The notes beneath the pieces were generated by a model. That model was not told the origin of the DNA. It saw only the letters and a list, made by a program, of their open reading frames with translations, and made no database searches. Positions 32,682 through 43,361 of a DNA stretch of 64,000 nt are shown here, piece by piece. A program made the translations under genes and the position numbers. Origin of the DNA: Actinophytocola oryzae (GTDB taxonomy: Bacteria > Actinomycetota > Actinomycetes > Mycobacteriales > Pseudonocardiaceae). Position 1 is the first letter of the stretch. Each line of letters opens with the position of its first letter. The DNA lies in contig NZ_SOCP01000006.1 of assembly GCF_004364325.1 (NCBI RefSeq), positions 410,662-474,661 on the forward strand, given 5' to 3'.

Positions 32682-34730
32682 GTGGCGCTCGCCCTTTACC
32701 GCAAGTACCGTCCGGCAACCTTCGCCGAGGTCGTCGGGCAGGAACACGTCACCGAACCGCTCCGGACGGCGCTGTCCGCGAAGCGGGTCAACCACGCGTA
32801 CCTGTTCTCCGGCCCGCGCGGGTGCGGCAAGACGTCCTCCGCGCGCATCCTCGCGCGCTCGCTGAACTGCGAGCAGGGACCGACGCCCGACCCGTGCGGC
32901 GTGTGCGACTCCTGTATCTCGCTGGCGCCCGAGGGCCCCGGCAACGTCGACGTGGTCGAGCTCGACGCGGCCAGCCACGGTGGCGTCGACGACGCACGCG
33001 AGCTGCGGGACCGCGCGTTCTACGCACCCGCGTCGTCGCGCTACCGGGTGTTCATCATCGACGAGGCGCACATGGTCACCACGCAGGGCTTCAACGCCCT
33101 GCTGAAGATCGTGGAGGAGCCGCCGGAGCACCTCATCTTCATCTTCGCGACCACCGAGCCGGACAAGGTGCTCACGACCATCCGGTCGCGCACGCACCAC
33201 TACCCGTTCCGGCTGATCCCGCCGAGCGCGATGCGTGAGCTGCTCGAGCGGAACGTCGCCGACGAGGGTGCCACGGTCGAGCCGATGGTGTTCCCGCTGG
33301 TCATCAGGGCGGGCGGTGGGTCGGCGCGGGACACCCAGTCGGTGCTGGACCAGCTGCTCGCGGGCGCGGGGCCCGAAGGAGTGACCTACGAGCGAGCGGT
33401 GGCGTTGCTGGGTGTCACCGACGTCGCCCTGATCGACGACATGGTCGACGGGCTGGCTGCCGGGGACGCGAGCACCGTGTACGACACGGTCGACCGGCTC
33501 GTCGAGGCCGGGCACGACCCGAGGCGGTTCGCCGCCGACCTGCTCGACCGGCTGCGGGACCTGGTGCTGCTGCGGGCCGTGCCGGACGCGGGGACGCGTG
33601 GGCTGGTGAACGCGCCGGCCGACGAGCTGGAGCGGATGCTGGGCCAGGCCGAGCGGCTCGGGCCGGGGACGCTGACCAGGTTCGCCGAGATCGTCCACAC
33701 CGGACTGATCGACATGCGTGGCGCGACCGCGCCCCGCCTGCTGCTCGAGCTGCTGTGCGCACGGATGCTGCTGCCCGGCGCGGTGCCGACCGACGCGGTC
33801 GCGGACTCCGCGGTGCTGCAGCGGTTGGAGCAGATGGAACGGCGGGTGACGGCGGGACAGGGCGCACCCACCGCCGCACCGACTGCCGCGGCACCCGCCG
33901 CTGTGCCGACGGCCGCGCCCGCCGAGCAGCCGGTGAGTCGACCCGTCGCGACGCCGCCGAGGCCCGCCACGCCGCAGGTCGACAGGCCCGCGCCGCCGCA
34001 GGTCCCCGCGCCCGTCCCTGCCGCTGCGGCTCCCGCCGTCGCCGAGGTGCCCGCGCCCGCGGCCGAGCCGCCCGCGGCCTGGCCGGCCACCCGCTCCGCC
34101 GCCTCGGTCGTCGACGACGCCGAGCCGACGCCAGGCCAGGCGGCACCTGCCGCGGCCGGGGCGATCGACGCGGCGGCCGTGCGGCGGCTGTGGTCGGACC
34201 TGCTCGCCGCGGTGCGCAGGAACAGCCGTAGCACCGAGGCGATGCTGACGAACGCGACCGTGCAGTCGATCGAGGGTGACACGGTCGTCATCGCCCACAC
34301 CGCGGCACCGCTGGCAAGGCGGTTGGGCGAGCCACGCAACGTGGACGCCATCGCCAAGGCGCTGAGCGAGGTGCTCGGCGGGCAGTGGCACGTGAAGTGC
34401 GTCCACGCGACGCAGAACGCGGCGGCCACGCAGTCCGTCGCGCAGAAGGCGCGTTCGGAGCCGCCGACGTTCAAGCGGCCGAACCAGGCCGCCGCCGCAC
34501 CAGCGCCCGAGCCCCCGCGTGCCGCCCCCGCGCCGACACCCGCTCCGGTCGCGCGGCCGGTGGCCGACGAGCCGCCGCCTCCCGAGCCCCCGGACGACGA
34601 CTTCTACGAGGACGAGGTCGTCGGCAACGGCGCCGCGCCCGTGGCGGAGCCGAGGGACGAGGAGGCGGACATGGTCAAGCTGCTGACCGACAGGCTGGGT
34701 GCCCGCCAGATCGACCGTCAGCCCAGGTAG
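32682..34730 (+). CDS. dnaX: DNA polymerase III subunit gamma/tau
   Basis: A 682-residue clamp-loader subunit. The start ALALYRKYRPATFAEVVGQE is diagnostic. Walker A is GPRGCGKTSSA, a four-cysteine zinc region follows (NCEQGPTPDPCGVCDSCIS), Walker B/DExx is FIIDEAHMV, and the sensor-1 region is IFATTEPDKV. Domain III ends near residue 380; then comes an Ala/Pro-rich linker (about 385-490) and a tau-like domain (about 500-600). The GTG at 32682 starts the conserved N-terminus; the longer upstream frame overlaps ffs and is spurious. No obvious slippery sequence for making gamma was seen. The gene end overlaps the convergent amidase by 13 bases. Confidence 0.94.
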   Translation: MALALYRKYRPATFAEVVGQEHVTEPLRTALSAKRVNHAYLFSGPRGCGKTSSARILARSLNCEQGPTPDPCGVCDSCISLAPEGPGNVDVVELDAASHGGVDDARELRDRAFYAPASSRYRVFIIDEAHMVTTQGFNALLKIVEEPPEHLIFIFATTEPDKVLTTIRSRTHHYPFRLIPPSAMRELLERNVADEGATVEPMVFPLVIRAGGGSARDTQSVLDQLLAGAGPEGVTYERAVALLGVTDVALIDDMVDGLAAGDASTVYDTVDRLVEAGHDPRRFAADLLDRLRDLVLLRAVPDAGTRGLVNAPADELERMLGQAERLGPGTLTRFAEIVHTGLIDMRGATAPRLLLELLCARMLLPGAVPTDAVADSAVLQRLEQMERRVTAGQGAPTAAPTAAAPAAVPTAAPAEQPVSRPVATPPRPATPQVDRPAPPQVPAPVPAAAAPAVAEVPAPAAEPPAAWPATRSAASVVDDAEPTPGQAAPAAAGAIDAAAVRRLWSDLLAAVRRNSRSTEAMLTNATVQSIEGDTVVIAHTAAPLARRLGEPRNVDAIAKALSEVLGGQWHVKCVHATQNAAATQSVAQKARSEPPTFKRPNQAAAAPAPEPPRAAPAPTPAPVARPVADEPPPPEPPDDDFYEDEVVGNGAAPVAEPRDEEADMVKLLTDRLGARQIDRQPR

Positions 34731-35545
34731 GCCAGGATGCCCGAGGCGATGGCCGCCGCGTAGGACTGGCGGCCGTCCGCGCTCGTGAAGGCCGCCGCCT
34801 CGTCGGCGTTGCGCATGTTGCCGCACTCGACCAGCACCACCGGCCGTTGGGACAGGTTCAGCCCGCCTAGGTCGTCGCGCGGGGACAGCCCCTGCGCGCC
34901 GATGTACGTGGACGTCACGAAGCCTCCCGACACCATGGCGTCGCGCATCGTGGTGGCCAGCCGCATCGACGGCTCACCCTGCGCCTCGTTCAGCGGCGGG
35001 GCGGAGTACGCCACGTGGAAGCCGTGGGCCGACGGGTTCGTCGAGCCGTCGGCGTGGATCGACACCACCGCCGCCGCTCCGGACTGGTTGCCGGTCGCGG
35101 CCCGCTGGTCCACACACGGGCCGACGCCGTTGTCGTCGGGGCGCGTCATGACCACCTCGACGCCCTCGGCCGTCAGGAGGTCACGGACGCGGACCGACAC
35201 GTCCCACGTGAAGGCGTGCTCCGGGTAGCCGGCGTTGGTGGCGGTGCCCGTCGTGTTGCACGGCTTCGTCTTCCCCCGCCCTGCGGGCACGAGCCGGTTG
35301 ATCGCCGCCGGGTTGGCCGCGTTGGCGCCGTTGTGGCCGGGGTCGAGGACGACCACCCGCCCGAGTTTCGCGGGCGGGGGCGTCGTGGTGGTGGTCATCG
35401 TGGTGGTCGTCGTGGTGGTCGTCGGCGTGCTCGGGGTCGTCGCCCGGGTCGTCGACGACGTGGGGGACGGGCTCGACGACGTCGCGGGAGCCCCGCAGCC
35501 GGCCAGCAGCAACACGGCCATCACCGCGAGTACATGTCTCCGCAC
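34718..35545 (-). CDS. N-acetylmuramoyl-L-alanine amidase (Amidase_3), predicted lipoprotein
   Basis: A protein of about 275 residues. It has a lipoprotein signal (RRHVLAVMAVLLLAGC, lipobox LAGC), a Thr/Pro-rich linker, then an Amidase_3 domain with zinc ligands in VVVLDPGHNG, the Glu in YPEHAFTWDVS, and IHADGST, plus the catalytic Glu in VLVECGNMRN. It cleaves the muramoyl-alanine bond of peptidoglycan. The Mycobacterium homologue Rv3717 also lies beside ebfC-recR. The start is uncertain: GTG 35545 with GGGTG six bases upstream gives the neatest signal peptide; ATG 35569 and 35587 are in frame. Confidence 0.88.
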   Translation of the reverse strand: MRRHVLAVMAVLLLAGCGAPATSSSPSPTSSTTRATTPSTPTTTTTTTTMTTTTTPPPAKLGRVVVLDPGHNGANAANPAAINRLVPAGRGKTKPCNTTGTATNAGYPEHAFTWDVSVRVRDLLTAEGVEVVMTRPDDNGVGPCVDQRAATGNQSGAAAVVSIHADGSTNPSAHGFHVAYSAPPLNEAQGEPSMRLATTMRDAMVSGGFVTSTYIGAQGLSPRDDLGGLNLSQRPVVLVECGNMRNADEAAAFTSADGRQSYAAAIASGILAYLG

Positions 35546-35607
35546 GGCGTTCACCCTGTCACACGCCATCACGACTACGCTGGACACACAACCGACGAGA
35601 GGAGCCG

Positions 35608-35946
35608 GTGGTGCAACCCGGTGGTGGCATGCCAGACATGCAGCAGATCCTGCAGCAGGCGCAGAAGATGCAGGAACAGCTCATGTCCGCGCAGGAGGAG
35701 CTGGCCAACGCGGAGACTTCCGGCTCGGCGGGCGGTGGGCTGGTCACGGCCGTCGTCTCCGGGACGGGTGAGCTCAAGTCGCTCGCGATCGACCCCAAGG
35801 TCGTCGACCCGGAGGACGTGGAGACACTGGCCGATCTGGTGATCGCGGCCGTGCGCGACGCGAGCAGCAAGGCGAACAAGCTCGCCAGTGAGGCGATGGG
35901 CCCGCTCGCGGGCGGGATGGGCGGCCTCGGCCTGCCCGGCATGTGA
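35608..35946 (+). CDS. ebfC: YbaB/EbfC family nucleoid-associated protein
   Basis: A 112-residue DNA-binding protein of normal length: PDMQQILQQAQKMQEQLMSA forms the first long helix, then GGGLVTAVVSGTGELKSLAI the central strands, and DLVIAAVRDASSKANKLASE the second helix. Such proteins bind DNA as tweezer-like dimers and are almost always encoded beside recR, as here. The GTG at 35608 (or 35611) follows GAGAGGAG. It precedes recR by 10 bases in one operon. Confidence 0.92.
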   Translation: MVQPGGGMPDMQQILQQAQKMQEQLMSAQEELANAETSGSAGGGLVTAVVSGTGELKSLAIDPKVVDPEDVETLADLVIAAVRDASSKANKLASEAMGPLAGGMGGLGLPGM

Positions 35947-35956
35947 CCGGAGAGCA

Positions 35957-36553
35957 ATGTACGAGGGGCCCGTCCAGGACCTGATCGACGAGCTGGGGCG
36001 ACTTCCCGGCGTCGGTCCGAAGAGCGCGCAGCGCATCGCCTTCCACCTGCTCGGCGCCGACCCCGCCGACATCGCCCGGCTGCAGCTGGCGCTGCAGAAG
36101 GTGAAGGAGGGCGTGGTCTTCTGCGACATCTGCGGCAACGTCTCCGAACAGCCGACGTGCCGCATCTGCCGTGACGCGCGCCGCGACCCCAGCGCGGTCT
36201 GCGTGGTCGAGGAGCCCAAGGACGTCGTGGCGATCGAGAAGACACGCGAGTTCAAGGGCCGCTACCACGTGCTCGGCGGTGCACTCGACCCGTTGTCCGG
36301 CATCGGCCCGGACCAGCTCCGGGTCCGGGAGCTGCTGGCGCGCATCGGGGCGCAGGAGGTCACCGAGGTCATCCTCGCGACCGACCCCAACACCGAGGGC
36401 GAGGCGACCGCCACCTACCTGGTGCGGATGCTGCGTGACTTCCCCGGGCTCACGGTCACGCGCCTCGCGTCCGGCCTGCCCATGGGCGGTGACCTGGAGT
36501 TCGCCGACGAGCTGACCCTGGGCCGGGCACTGACCGGCCGCCGCTCGGTGTGA
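35957..36553 (+). CDS. recR: Recombination protein RecR
   Basis: A 198-residue RecFOR-pathway protein. The N-terminal helix-hairpin-helix is LGRLPGVGPKSAQRIAFHLL; the four-cysteine zinc finger is CDICGNVSEQPTCRIC; and a Toprim domain follows (VCVVEEPKDVVAIEK, then TDPNTEGEATATYL). RecR loads RecA at gaps together with RecO/RecF. ATG 35957 is preceded by GGAGAG. The stop overlaps the next gene's GTG by four bases. Confidence 0.96.
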   Translation: MYEGPVQDLIDELGRLPGVGPKSAQRIAFHLLGADPADIARLQLALQKVKEGVVFCDICGNVSEQPTCRICRDARRDPSAVCVVEEPKDVVAIEKTREFKGRYHVLGGALDPLSGIGPDQLRVRELLARIGAQEVTEVILATDPNTEGEATATYLVRMLRDFPGLTVTRLASGLPMGGDLEFADELTLGRALTGRRSV

Positions 36554-37077
36554 GCGTCGCGGCCCGGATCCTGGCCGCGCCGCCACGCCTGGGTGACATC
36601 CGGTTGGTGGCCGTGGACGGGCCGTCCGGATCGGGCAAGTCCACCTTCGCCGACCGGCTGCTGGCGGAGCTGCCGGACGCCGTGCTCGTCCGCACCGATG
36701 ACTTCGCCACCTGGGACGACCCGGTCTCCTGGTGGCCTCGGCTGGTCGACGGCGTGTTGACGCCGCTGTCGCTCGGCCGCCCCGGCGGGTACCGGCGCAC
36801 CGAGTGGCCCGAGGGCCGTCCCCGTCCCGGCGAGTGGGTGTCGGTAGGAGTGCCGCGCGTCCTTCTGGTCGAAGGTGTGTCGGCCGGTCGGCGCTCGGTC
36901 CGTGCCCGTTTGTCCTGCCTTGTCTGGTGTGAGGTCACTGATCCGGTTGAACGGCTGGCGCGGGCGGTCGCGCGGGACGGTGACGGGTGCCGTCAACCGC
37001 TGCTGACCTGGCAGAAGTTCGAGTCCGGGTGGTTCACCGTGGACGGTACGCGAGAGGCCGCCAACTACGCAGTGTGA
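36550..37077 (+). CDS. P-loop nucleoside/uridine kinase-like protein
   Basis: A 175-residue protein with Walker A DGPSGSGKST near residue 24, an acidic substrate region RTDDFATWDDPVSWW near residue 48 and a VLLVEGVSAGRRSV strand. It resembles small uridine kinase-like ATPases often found after recR in actinobacteria. The substrate is unknown. GTG 36550 is coupled to the recR stop (GTGA). It ends the ebfC-recR operon; a 139-base gap follows. Confidence 0.82.
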   Translation: MSVAARILAAPPRLGDIRLVAVDGPSGSGKSTFADRLLAELPDAVLVRTDDFATWDDPVSWWPRLVDGVLTPLSLGRPGGYRRTEWPEGRPRPGEWVSVGVPRVLLVEGVSAGRRSVRARLSCLVWCEVTDPVERLARAVARDGDGCRQPLLTWQKFESGWFTVDGTREAANYAV

Positions 37078-37216
37078 CGATATGTACCTTCCCGGTCGCC
37101 AAAAGGCAACCGTGTGTTCCCGGATCGTAACCTCACCCAGTTCGTCCGACGGATGCCTAGGGATTAGTGTCTGCGACCAAATAATGAGATTCGATTCGAC
37201 CTCGGAGGATGCCGAC

Positions 37217-37261
37217 ATGCCCTACCCGTCGTTGGTGTGCCCCCGACAGGTCGTGGCATGA
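37217..37261 (+). CDS. 14-codon leader ORF before the peptide ABC transporter
   Basis: A short ORF, MPYPSLVCPRQVVA, with the best ribosome-binding site in the region (GGAGG, eight bases before ATG 37217). Its TGA overlaps the ATG of the permease gene (ATGA), while the permease start itself has no strong site. This suggests translational coupling or leader-peptide regulation. The product has no recognised family. It may instead reflect an alternative permease N-terminus, but the frame differs. Confidence 0.45.
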   Translation: MPYPSLVCPRQVVA

Positions 37262-38259
37262 CCCCACCGCTCGAGACCACCGACTCGACCGCGGAGGTGC
37301 CGCCGGAGGTCACGCTCACCGGCGCTAGCCAGAAGGCCATCGAGGGTCGCTCGCTCAGCCAGATCGCCTGGTCGCGCCTCAAGCGCGACAAGGTGGCGAT
37401 CGCGGGCGGTGTCGTGGTGATCCTCCTGATCCTGGTCGCGATCTGCGCTCCGCTGATCGTCAAGGTGATCGGCCACCCGCCGAACGACTTCAACTACGAG
37501 CAGGTCGATCCCGACACCTCGCTGCCCTACGGCAGCGTCGGCGGCATCAGCTGGGACTTCCCCTTCGGCGTCGAGCCGATCAACGGGCGCGACCTGTTCA
37601 GCAGGACCGTCTACGGCGCCCAGGTCTCCCTGCTGATCGCGTTCCTCGCCACCTTGCTGTCGGTCGCCATCGGCGTGGTCATGGGCACGATCGCCGGCTT
37701 CTTCGGCGGCTGGGTGGACGCGGTCATCAGCAGGCTGATGGACATCTTCCTGGCGTTCCCGCTGCTGCTGTTCGCCCTCGCGCTGGTCGGCGCCATGCCG
37801 GACGAGCTCATCGGGTTGCGCGGCTACTGGCTGCGGGTGGCGATCATCGTGTTCGTCATCGGCTTCTTCAACTGGCCGTACATCGGACGAATAGTCCGCG
37901 GGCAGGCCATGGTCCTGCGCGAGCGGGAGTTCGTCGACGCGGCACGCAGCCTCGGCGCCCGCTCGGGGTACATCCTGGCCAAGGAGCTGCTGCCCAACCT
38001 CCTGGCGCCGATCCTGGTCTACTCGACGTTGCTGATCCCCACCAACATCCTGTTCGAGGCCGCGCTGTCGTTCCTGGGCGTCGGTGTGCCGCCGCCGACG
38101 GCCACCTGGGGCGGCATGCTCAACCAGGCCACCAAGTGGTACACGGTTGACCCCGAGTTCATGTTCCCACCGGGCTTGGCGATCTTCGTCACCGTGCTGG
38201 CCTTCAACCTGTTCGGCGACGGTCTTCGCGACGCGCTCGATCCCCGGGGGCGGCGTTAG
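37258..38259 (+). CDS. Peptide/nickel ABC transporter permease (DppC/OppC type)
   Basis: A 333-residue inner-membrane protein. A short cytoplasmic tail precedes the first helix (about residues 45-70); a large outer loop follows (about 70-125); five further helices cover about 125-325. The EAA-like coupling loop is FVDAARSLGARSGYILAKEL. ATG 37258 overlaps the leader ORF stop; GTG 37237 is an in-frame alternative with no ribosome-binding site. It forms the heterodimeric channel with the DppB-type permease encoded at 40179. The gene order C-A-B-D-F, with DppC first, is unusual. Confidence 0.92.
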   Translation: MTPPLETTDSTAEVPPEVTLTGASQKAIEGRSLSQIAWSRLKRDKVAIAGGVVVILLILVAICAPLIVKVIGHPPNDFNYEQVDPDTSLPYGSVGGISWDFPFGVEPINGRDLFSRTVYGAQVSLLIAFLATLLSVAIGVVMGTIAGFFGGWVDAVISRLMDIFLAFPLLLFALALVGAMPDELIGLRGYWLRVAIIVFVIGFFNWPYIGRIVRGQAMVLREREFVDAARSLGARSGYILAKELLPNLLAPILVYSTLLIPTNILFEAALSFLGVGVPPPTATWGGMLNQATKWYTVDPEFMFPPGLAIFVTVLAFNLFGDGLRDALDPRGRR

Positions 38260-38327
38260 GCCACCTACAGCTTGTCGACCGTCGGGGAGTCAACGGGCTC
38301 CGACCAACAAAAAAGGTGCATCAGGAT

Positions 38328-40097
38328 ATGAGGAAAACAAGAGTTACCGCGGTCGCCGCAGGCGCGGCGCTCGCACTGGCTCTGTCCGCCTGCGGAAGCG
38401 GGAGCGGCGACGACGACAACGGCGACGGCGGGGGCAGCACCAGCACGCCCGCGTACAACGCCGGTGTGGGCAAGGTCTTCAACCCGTCCGACAAAAAGGG
38501 CGGCACGTTGAAGATGGCCAACGACGCCGACTGGGACTCCCTCGACGGTGGCGACATGTACTACGGCTACGGCTGGAACTTCAGCCGGCTGTACCTGCGG
38601 TCGCTGGTGACGTTCAAGTCGGCGCCGGGCGCCGAGGCCAACACGATCGTCCCCGACCTCGCGGAGAGCCTCGGCAAGGCGAGCTCGGACGCCAAGACGT
38701 GGACCTACAAGCTCCGCAAGGGTCTCAAGTACGAGGACGGCACGCCGATCACGTCCACGGACGTCAAGTACGCGGTCGCGCGCTCCCTCGACAAGGACGT
38801 GCTGGTCAACGGCCCGACCTACTACGGCGACTTCCTCGACCTGCAGGGCTACGCCGGTCCTTACAAGGACAAGGACCTCACGATGGCCAACTTCAAGGCC
38901 GTCGAGACGCCGGACGACCAGACGATCATCTTCCACCTGAAGAAGCCGTTCGCCTCGTTCGACTACATGATGATGCTGCCGGCCACCGCGCCCGTGCCGC
39001 CCGCCAAGGACACCGGCACGAAGTACAAGGAACACGTCATCTCGTCGGGTCCGTACATGTTCAAGACCAACGAGCTCGACAAGGGCTTCTCGCTGGTCCG
39101 GAACCCGAACTACGACCCGAAGACCGACCCGGACACGGGCCGCAAGAACCTGCCGGACGAGATCGACGTCGACCTGAACGTCAACCAGGCCGACATCGAC
39201 AAGCGGCTGCTCAACGGTGACCTCGACGTGGCCGTCTCCGGCCTCGGCGTCACCGCCGAGACCCGGGCACAGCTCGTGAACGACCCCGAGCAGAAGAAGT
39301 TCTCGGACACCTCCGCGCAGGCCCGCACCTGGTTCACCGCGATGAACGCCGACGTGGCGCCGTTCGACAACGAGCACTGCCGCAAGGCCGTCATGTACGC
39401 CGCGGACAAGGACGGCTACCTCCGCGCCTACGGTGGCAAGAACGGCGGCGAGGTCGCGACGAACATGATGCCGCGCATGATCCCTGGCTTCCGGCAGATC
39501 GACCTCTACGACGTGAAGTCCAAGCCGAACGGCGACATCGACAAGGCCAAGGCGGAGCTCAAGGAGTGCGGCAAGCCGGACGGCTTCTCGACCAACATCT
39601 CCTACCGCGCCGAGCGTGACGCGGAGAAGGCCACCGCCGAGGCACTGCAGCAGTCCCTGGGCAAGATCGGCATCAAGACCGAGCTGAAGCCGTACCCGCA
39701 GGCCGACTACGGCAAGCTGTACGCGGGCAACGTCGACTACTCCAAGAACAACGGTCTCGGCCTCAAGGTCTACGGCTGGGGTGCCGACTGGAACGACGGC
39801 TTCGGCTTCATGTCCCAGATCGTCGACAGCCGGGTCATCCGTGCCGCCGGTAACACCAACTTCGGCGTCAAGGACCCCAAGATCGACTCCATGCTCGACG
39901 ACGCGCTGTCCGAGCTCGACGAGGGCAAGCGCAACGCCATCTACGGCAACATGGACGAGCAGCTGATGAAGGACGCGTACTACCTGCCGGGTGTGTGGGC
40001 CTCGACCCTCTTCTACCGGCCGGAGCGGCTGACGAACGTGTTCATCAGCGACGCCTACAACATGTACGACTACACGACCCTCGGCGTGGAGAAGTAG
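38328..40097 (+). CDS. Peptide ABC transporter substrate-binding lipoprotein (SBP family 5)
   Basis: A 589-residue lipoprotein: signal residues 1-20 with lipobox LSAC, then a Ser/Gly/Asp-rich tether and a family 5 solute-binding domain (KKGGTLKMANDADWDSLDGG near residue 47; VKYAVARSLDKDVL near residue 146; NFGVKDPKIDSMLDDALSEL near the end). It captures di- or oligopeptides outside the membrane and hands them to the permeases. ATG 38328 is preceded by AAAGGTG. A long hairpin lies just after the gene and may protect the upstream mRNA so that the binding protein is made in excess. Confidence 0.93.
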   Translation: MRKTRVTAVAAGAALALALSACGSGSGDDDNGDGGGSTSTPAYNAGVGKVFNPSDKKGGTLKMANDADWDSLDGGDMYYGYGWNFSRLYLRSLVTFKSAPGAEANTIVPDLAESLGKASSDAKTWTYKLRKGLKYEDGTPITSTDVKYAVARSLDKDVLVNGPTYYGDFLDLQGYAGPYKDKDLTMANFKAVETPDDQTIIFHLKKPFASFDYMMMLPATAPVPPAKDTGTKYKEHVISSGPYMFKTNELDKGFSLVRNPNYDPKTDPDTGRKNLPDEIDVDLNVNQADIDKRLLNGDLDVAVSGLGVTAETRAQLVNDPEQKKFSDTSAQARTWFTAMNADVAPFDNEHCRKAVMYAADKDGYLRAYGGKNGGEVATNMMPRMIPGFRQIDLYDVKSKPNGDIDKAKAELKECGKPDGFSTNISYRAERDAEKATAEALQQSLGKIGIKTELKPYPQADYGKLYAGNVDYSKNNGLGLKVYGWGADWNDGFGFMSQIVDSRVIRAAGNTNFGVKDPKIDSMLDDALSELDEGKRNAIYGNMDEQLMKDAYYLPGVWASTLFYRPERLTNVFISDAYNMYDYTTLGVEK

Positions 40098-40126
40098 CCC
40101 GAAAGTAGGTGAAGGCGCCGGTTGAC

Positions 40127-40160
40127 CGGTGGGCCGCGGGTGGAAACCCGCGGCCCACCG
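40127..40160 (+). promoter_or_regulatory. Intra-operon hairpin with GNRA tetraloop
   Basis: Perfect 15-base arms (CGGTGGGCCGCGGGT and its complement) close a GGAA tetraloop, which has the stable GNRA form. It lies between the binding-protein stop and the DppB-type start. No U-tract follows, so partial termination or mRNA protection is more likely than a full stop. Confidence 0.7.
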
Positions 40161-40178
40161 TCCGCCACAGCCCCCGAC

Positions 40179-41188
40179 GTGCTTGTTTACATCGTTCGAC
40201 GGCTGGTGGCAGCCGTCCTGCTGCTCTTCGTGGTCACCGCGATCACGTTCCTGATCTTCTTCGGTGTGCCGAAGCTCGGTGGCGCGACGCCCGAGGACCT
40301 CGCGTCCCGGTACGTCGGCAAGACGGCCAGTGAGCAGCAGATCCACGTCACGGCCGAGCGGCTCGGGTTCACCGACCCGCTCTACGTGCAGTACGGCCGG
40401 TTCATCAAGGGGATCTTCGTCGGCGCCGACTACGACACCGGTGTCAACAAGGACCACTGTCCCGCGCCGTGCCTGGGGTACTCGTTCATCAAGAGGAACC
40501 CGGTGCTGCCGGACCTGCTCGACCGACTGCCCGTGACGCTGTCGCTGGCCTCCGGGGCCGCGGTGCTGTGGTTGCTCGGCGGTGTCGCCACCGGCGTGGT
40601 CTCGGCGTTGAAACGCGGCAGTTTCTTCGACCGAACCGCTATGGGCGTGGCGCTGGCCGGCGTGTCACTGCCCATCTTCTTCACCGGCCTGCTGTCGTTG
40701 TCGATCTTCAGCTACGCGTTGGGTTGGACGCCACCCGGCGGTACCAACCCGGTCGAACAGGACAACCCGCTCGACTGGGCCTCCGCGCTGATCCTCCCGT
40801 GGATCACACTCGCCCTGCTCTACGCGGCGCAGTACGCCCGCCTCACGAGAGCGGGGATGCTGGAGACCATGGAGGAGGACTTCATCCGCACCGCACGGGC
40901 CAAGGGGCTGCGGGAACGCACGGTGGTCGTCAAGCACGGCCTGCGGTCCGCGCTGACCCCCATCCTCACGATCTTCGGCCTCGACCTCGGCCTGCTGCTC
41001 GGCGGTGCGATCCTCACCGAGACCACCTACTCGCTGCCGGGCATCGGGCAGTACGCGGTCCTCGCGATCACCAACCAGGACCTGCCGAAGGTGCTCGGGG
41101 TGACGCTGATCGGCGCCGTGTTCATCATCCTGGCCAACCTGATCGTTGACCTGCTGTACGCCGTCATCGACCCGAGGGTGCGCAAGGC

Positions 41189-41192
<4 letters not shown>
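40179..41192 (+). CDS. Peptide/nickel ABC transporter permease (DppB/OppB type)
   Basis: A 337-residue membrane protein. The start LVYIVRRLVAAVLLLFVVTA is the typical first helix; a large outer loop follows, then five helices. The coupling loop is EDFIRTARAKGLRERTVVVK, and the sequence LLGGAILTETTYSLPGIGQY is a family hallmark. GTG 40179 lies after the intra-operon hairpin; a TTG at 40122 is in frame but inside the upstream region. It pairs with the DppC-type permease and overlaps the next ATPase gene by four bases. Confidence 0.92.
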
Positions 41193-42271
<1,079 letters not shown>

Positions 42272-42285
42272 AGAGGTCGGAGAAC

Positions 42286-43350
<1,065 letters not shown>

Positions 43351-43361
43351 CCCGGCGAGGC

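Noticed and set aside
33840..34130. Ala/Pro-rich repeats in dnaX as a tandem repeat or insertion
   Set aside because: The usual gamma/tau linker in actinobacteria is low complexity of this kind; no unit is exactly repeated.
32535..34826. 763-codon minus-strand ORF opposite dnaX
   Set aside because: Antisense shadow of dnaX with no recognisable domain.
35370..35450. GTGGTC-rich run near the amidase signal peptide as a microsatellite
   Set aside because: It encodes the Thr-rich lipoprotein linker and is typical of secreted actinobacterial proteins.
38265..40457. 730-codon minus-strand ORF opposite the substrate-binding protein gene
   Set aside because: Repeated Val/Leu/Arg/Asp runs mirror the codon bias of the opposite gene; no motif and no plausible start signal.
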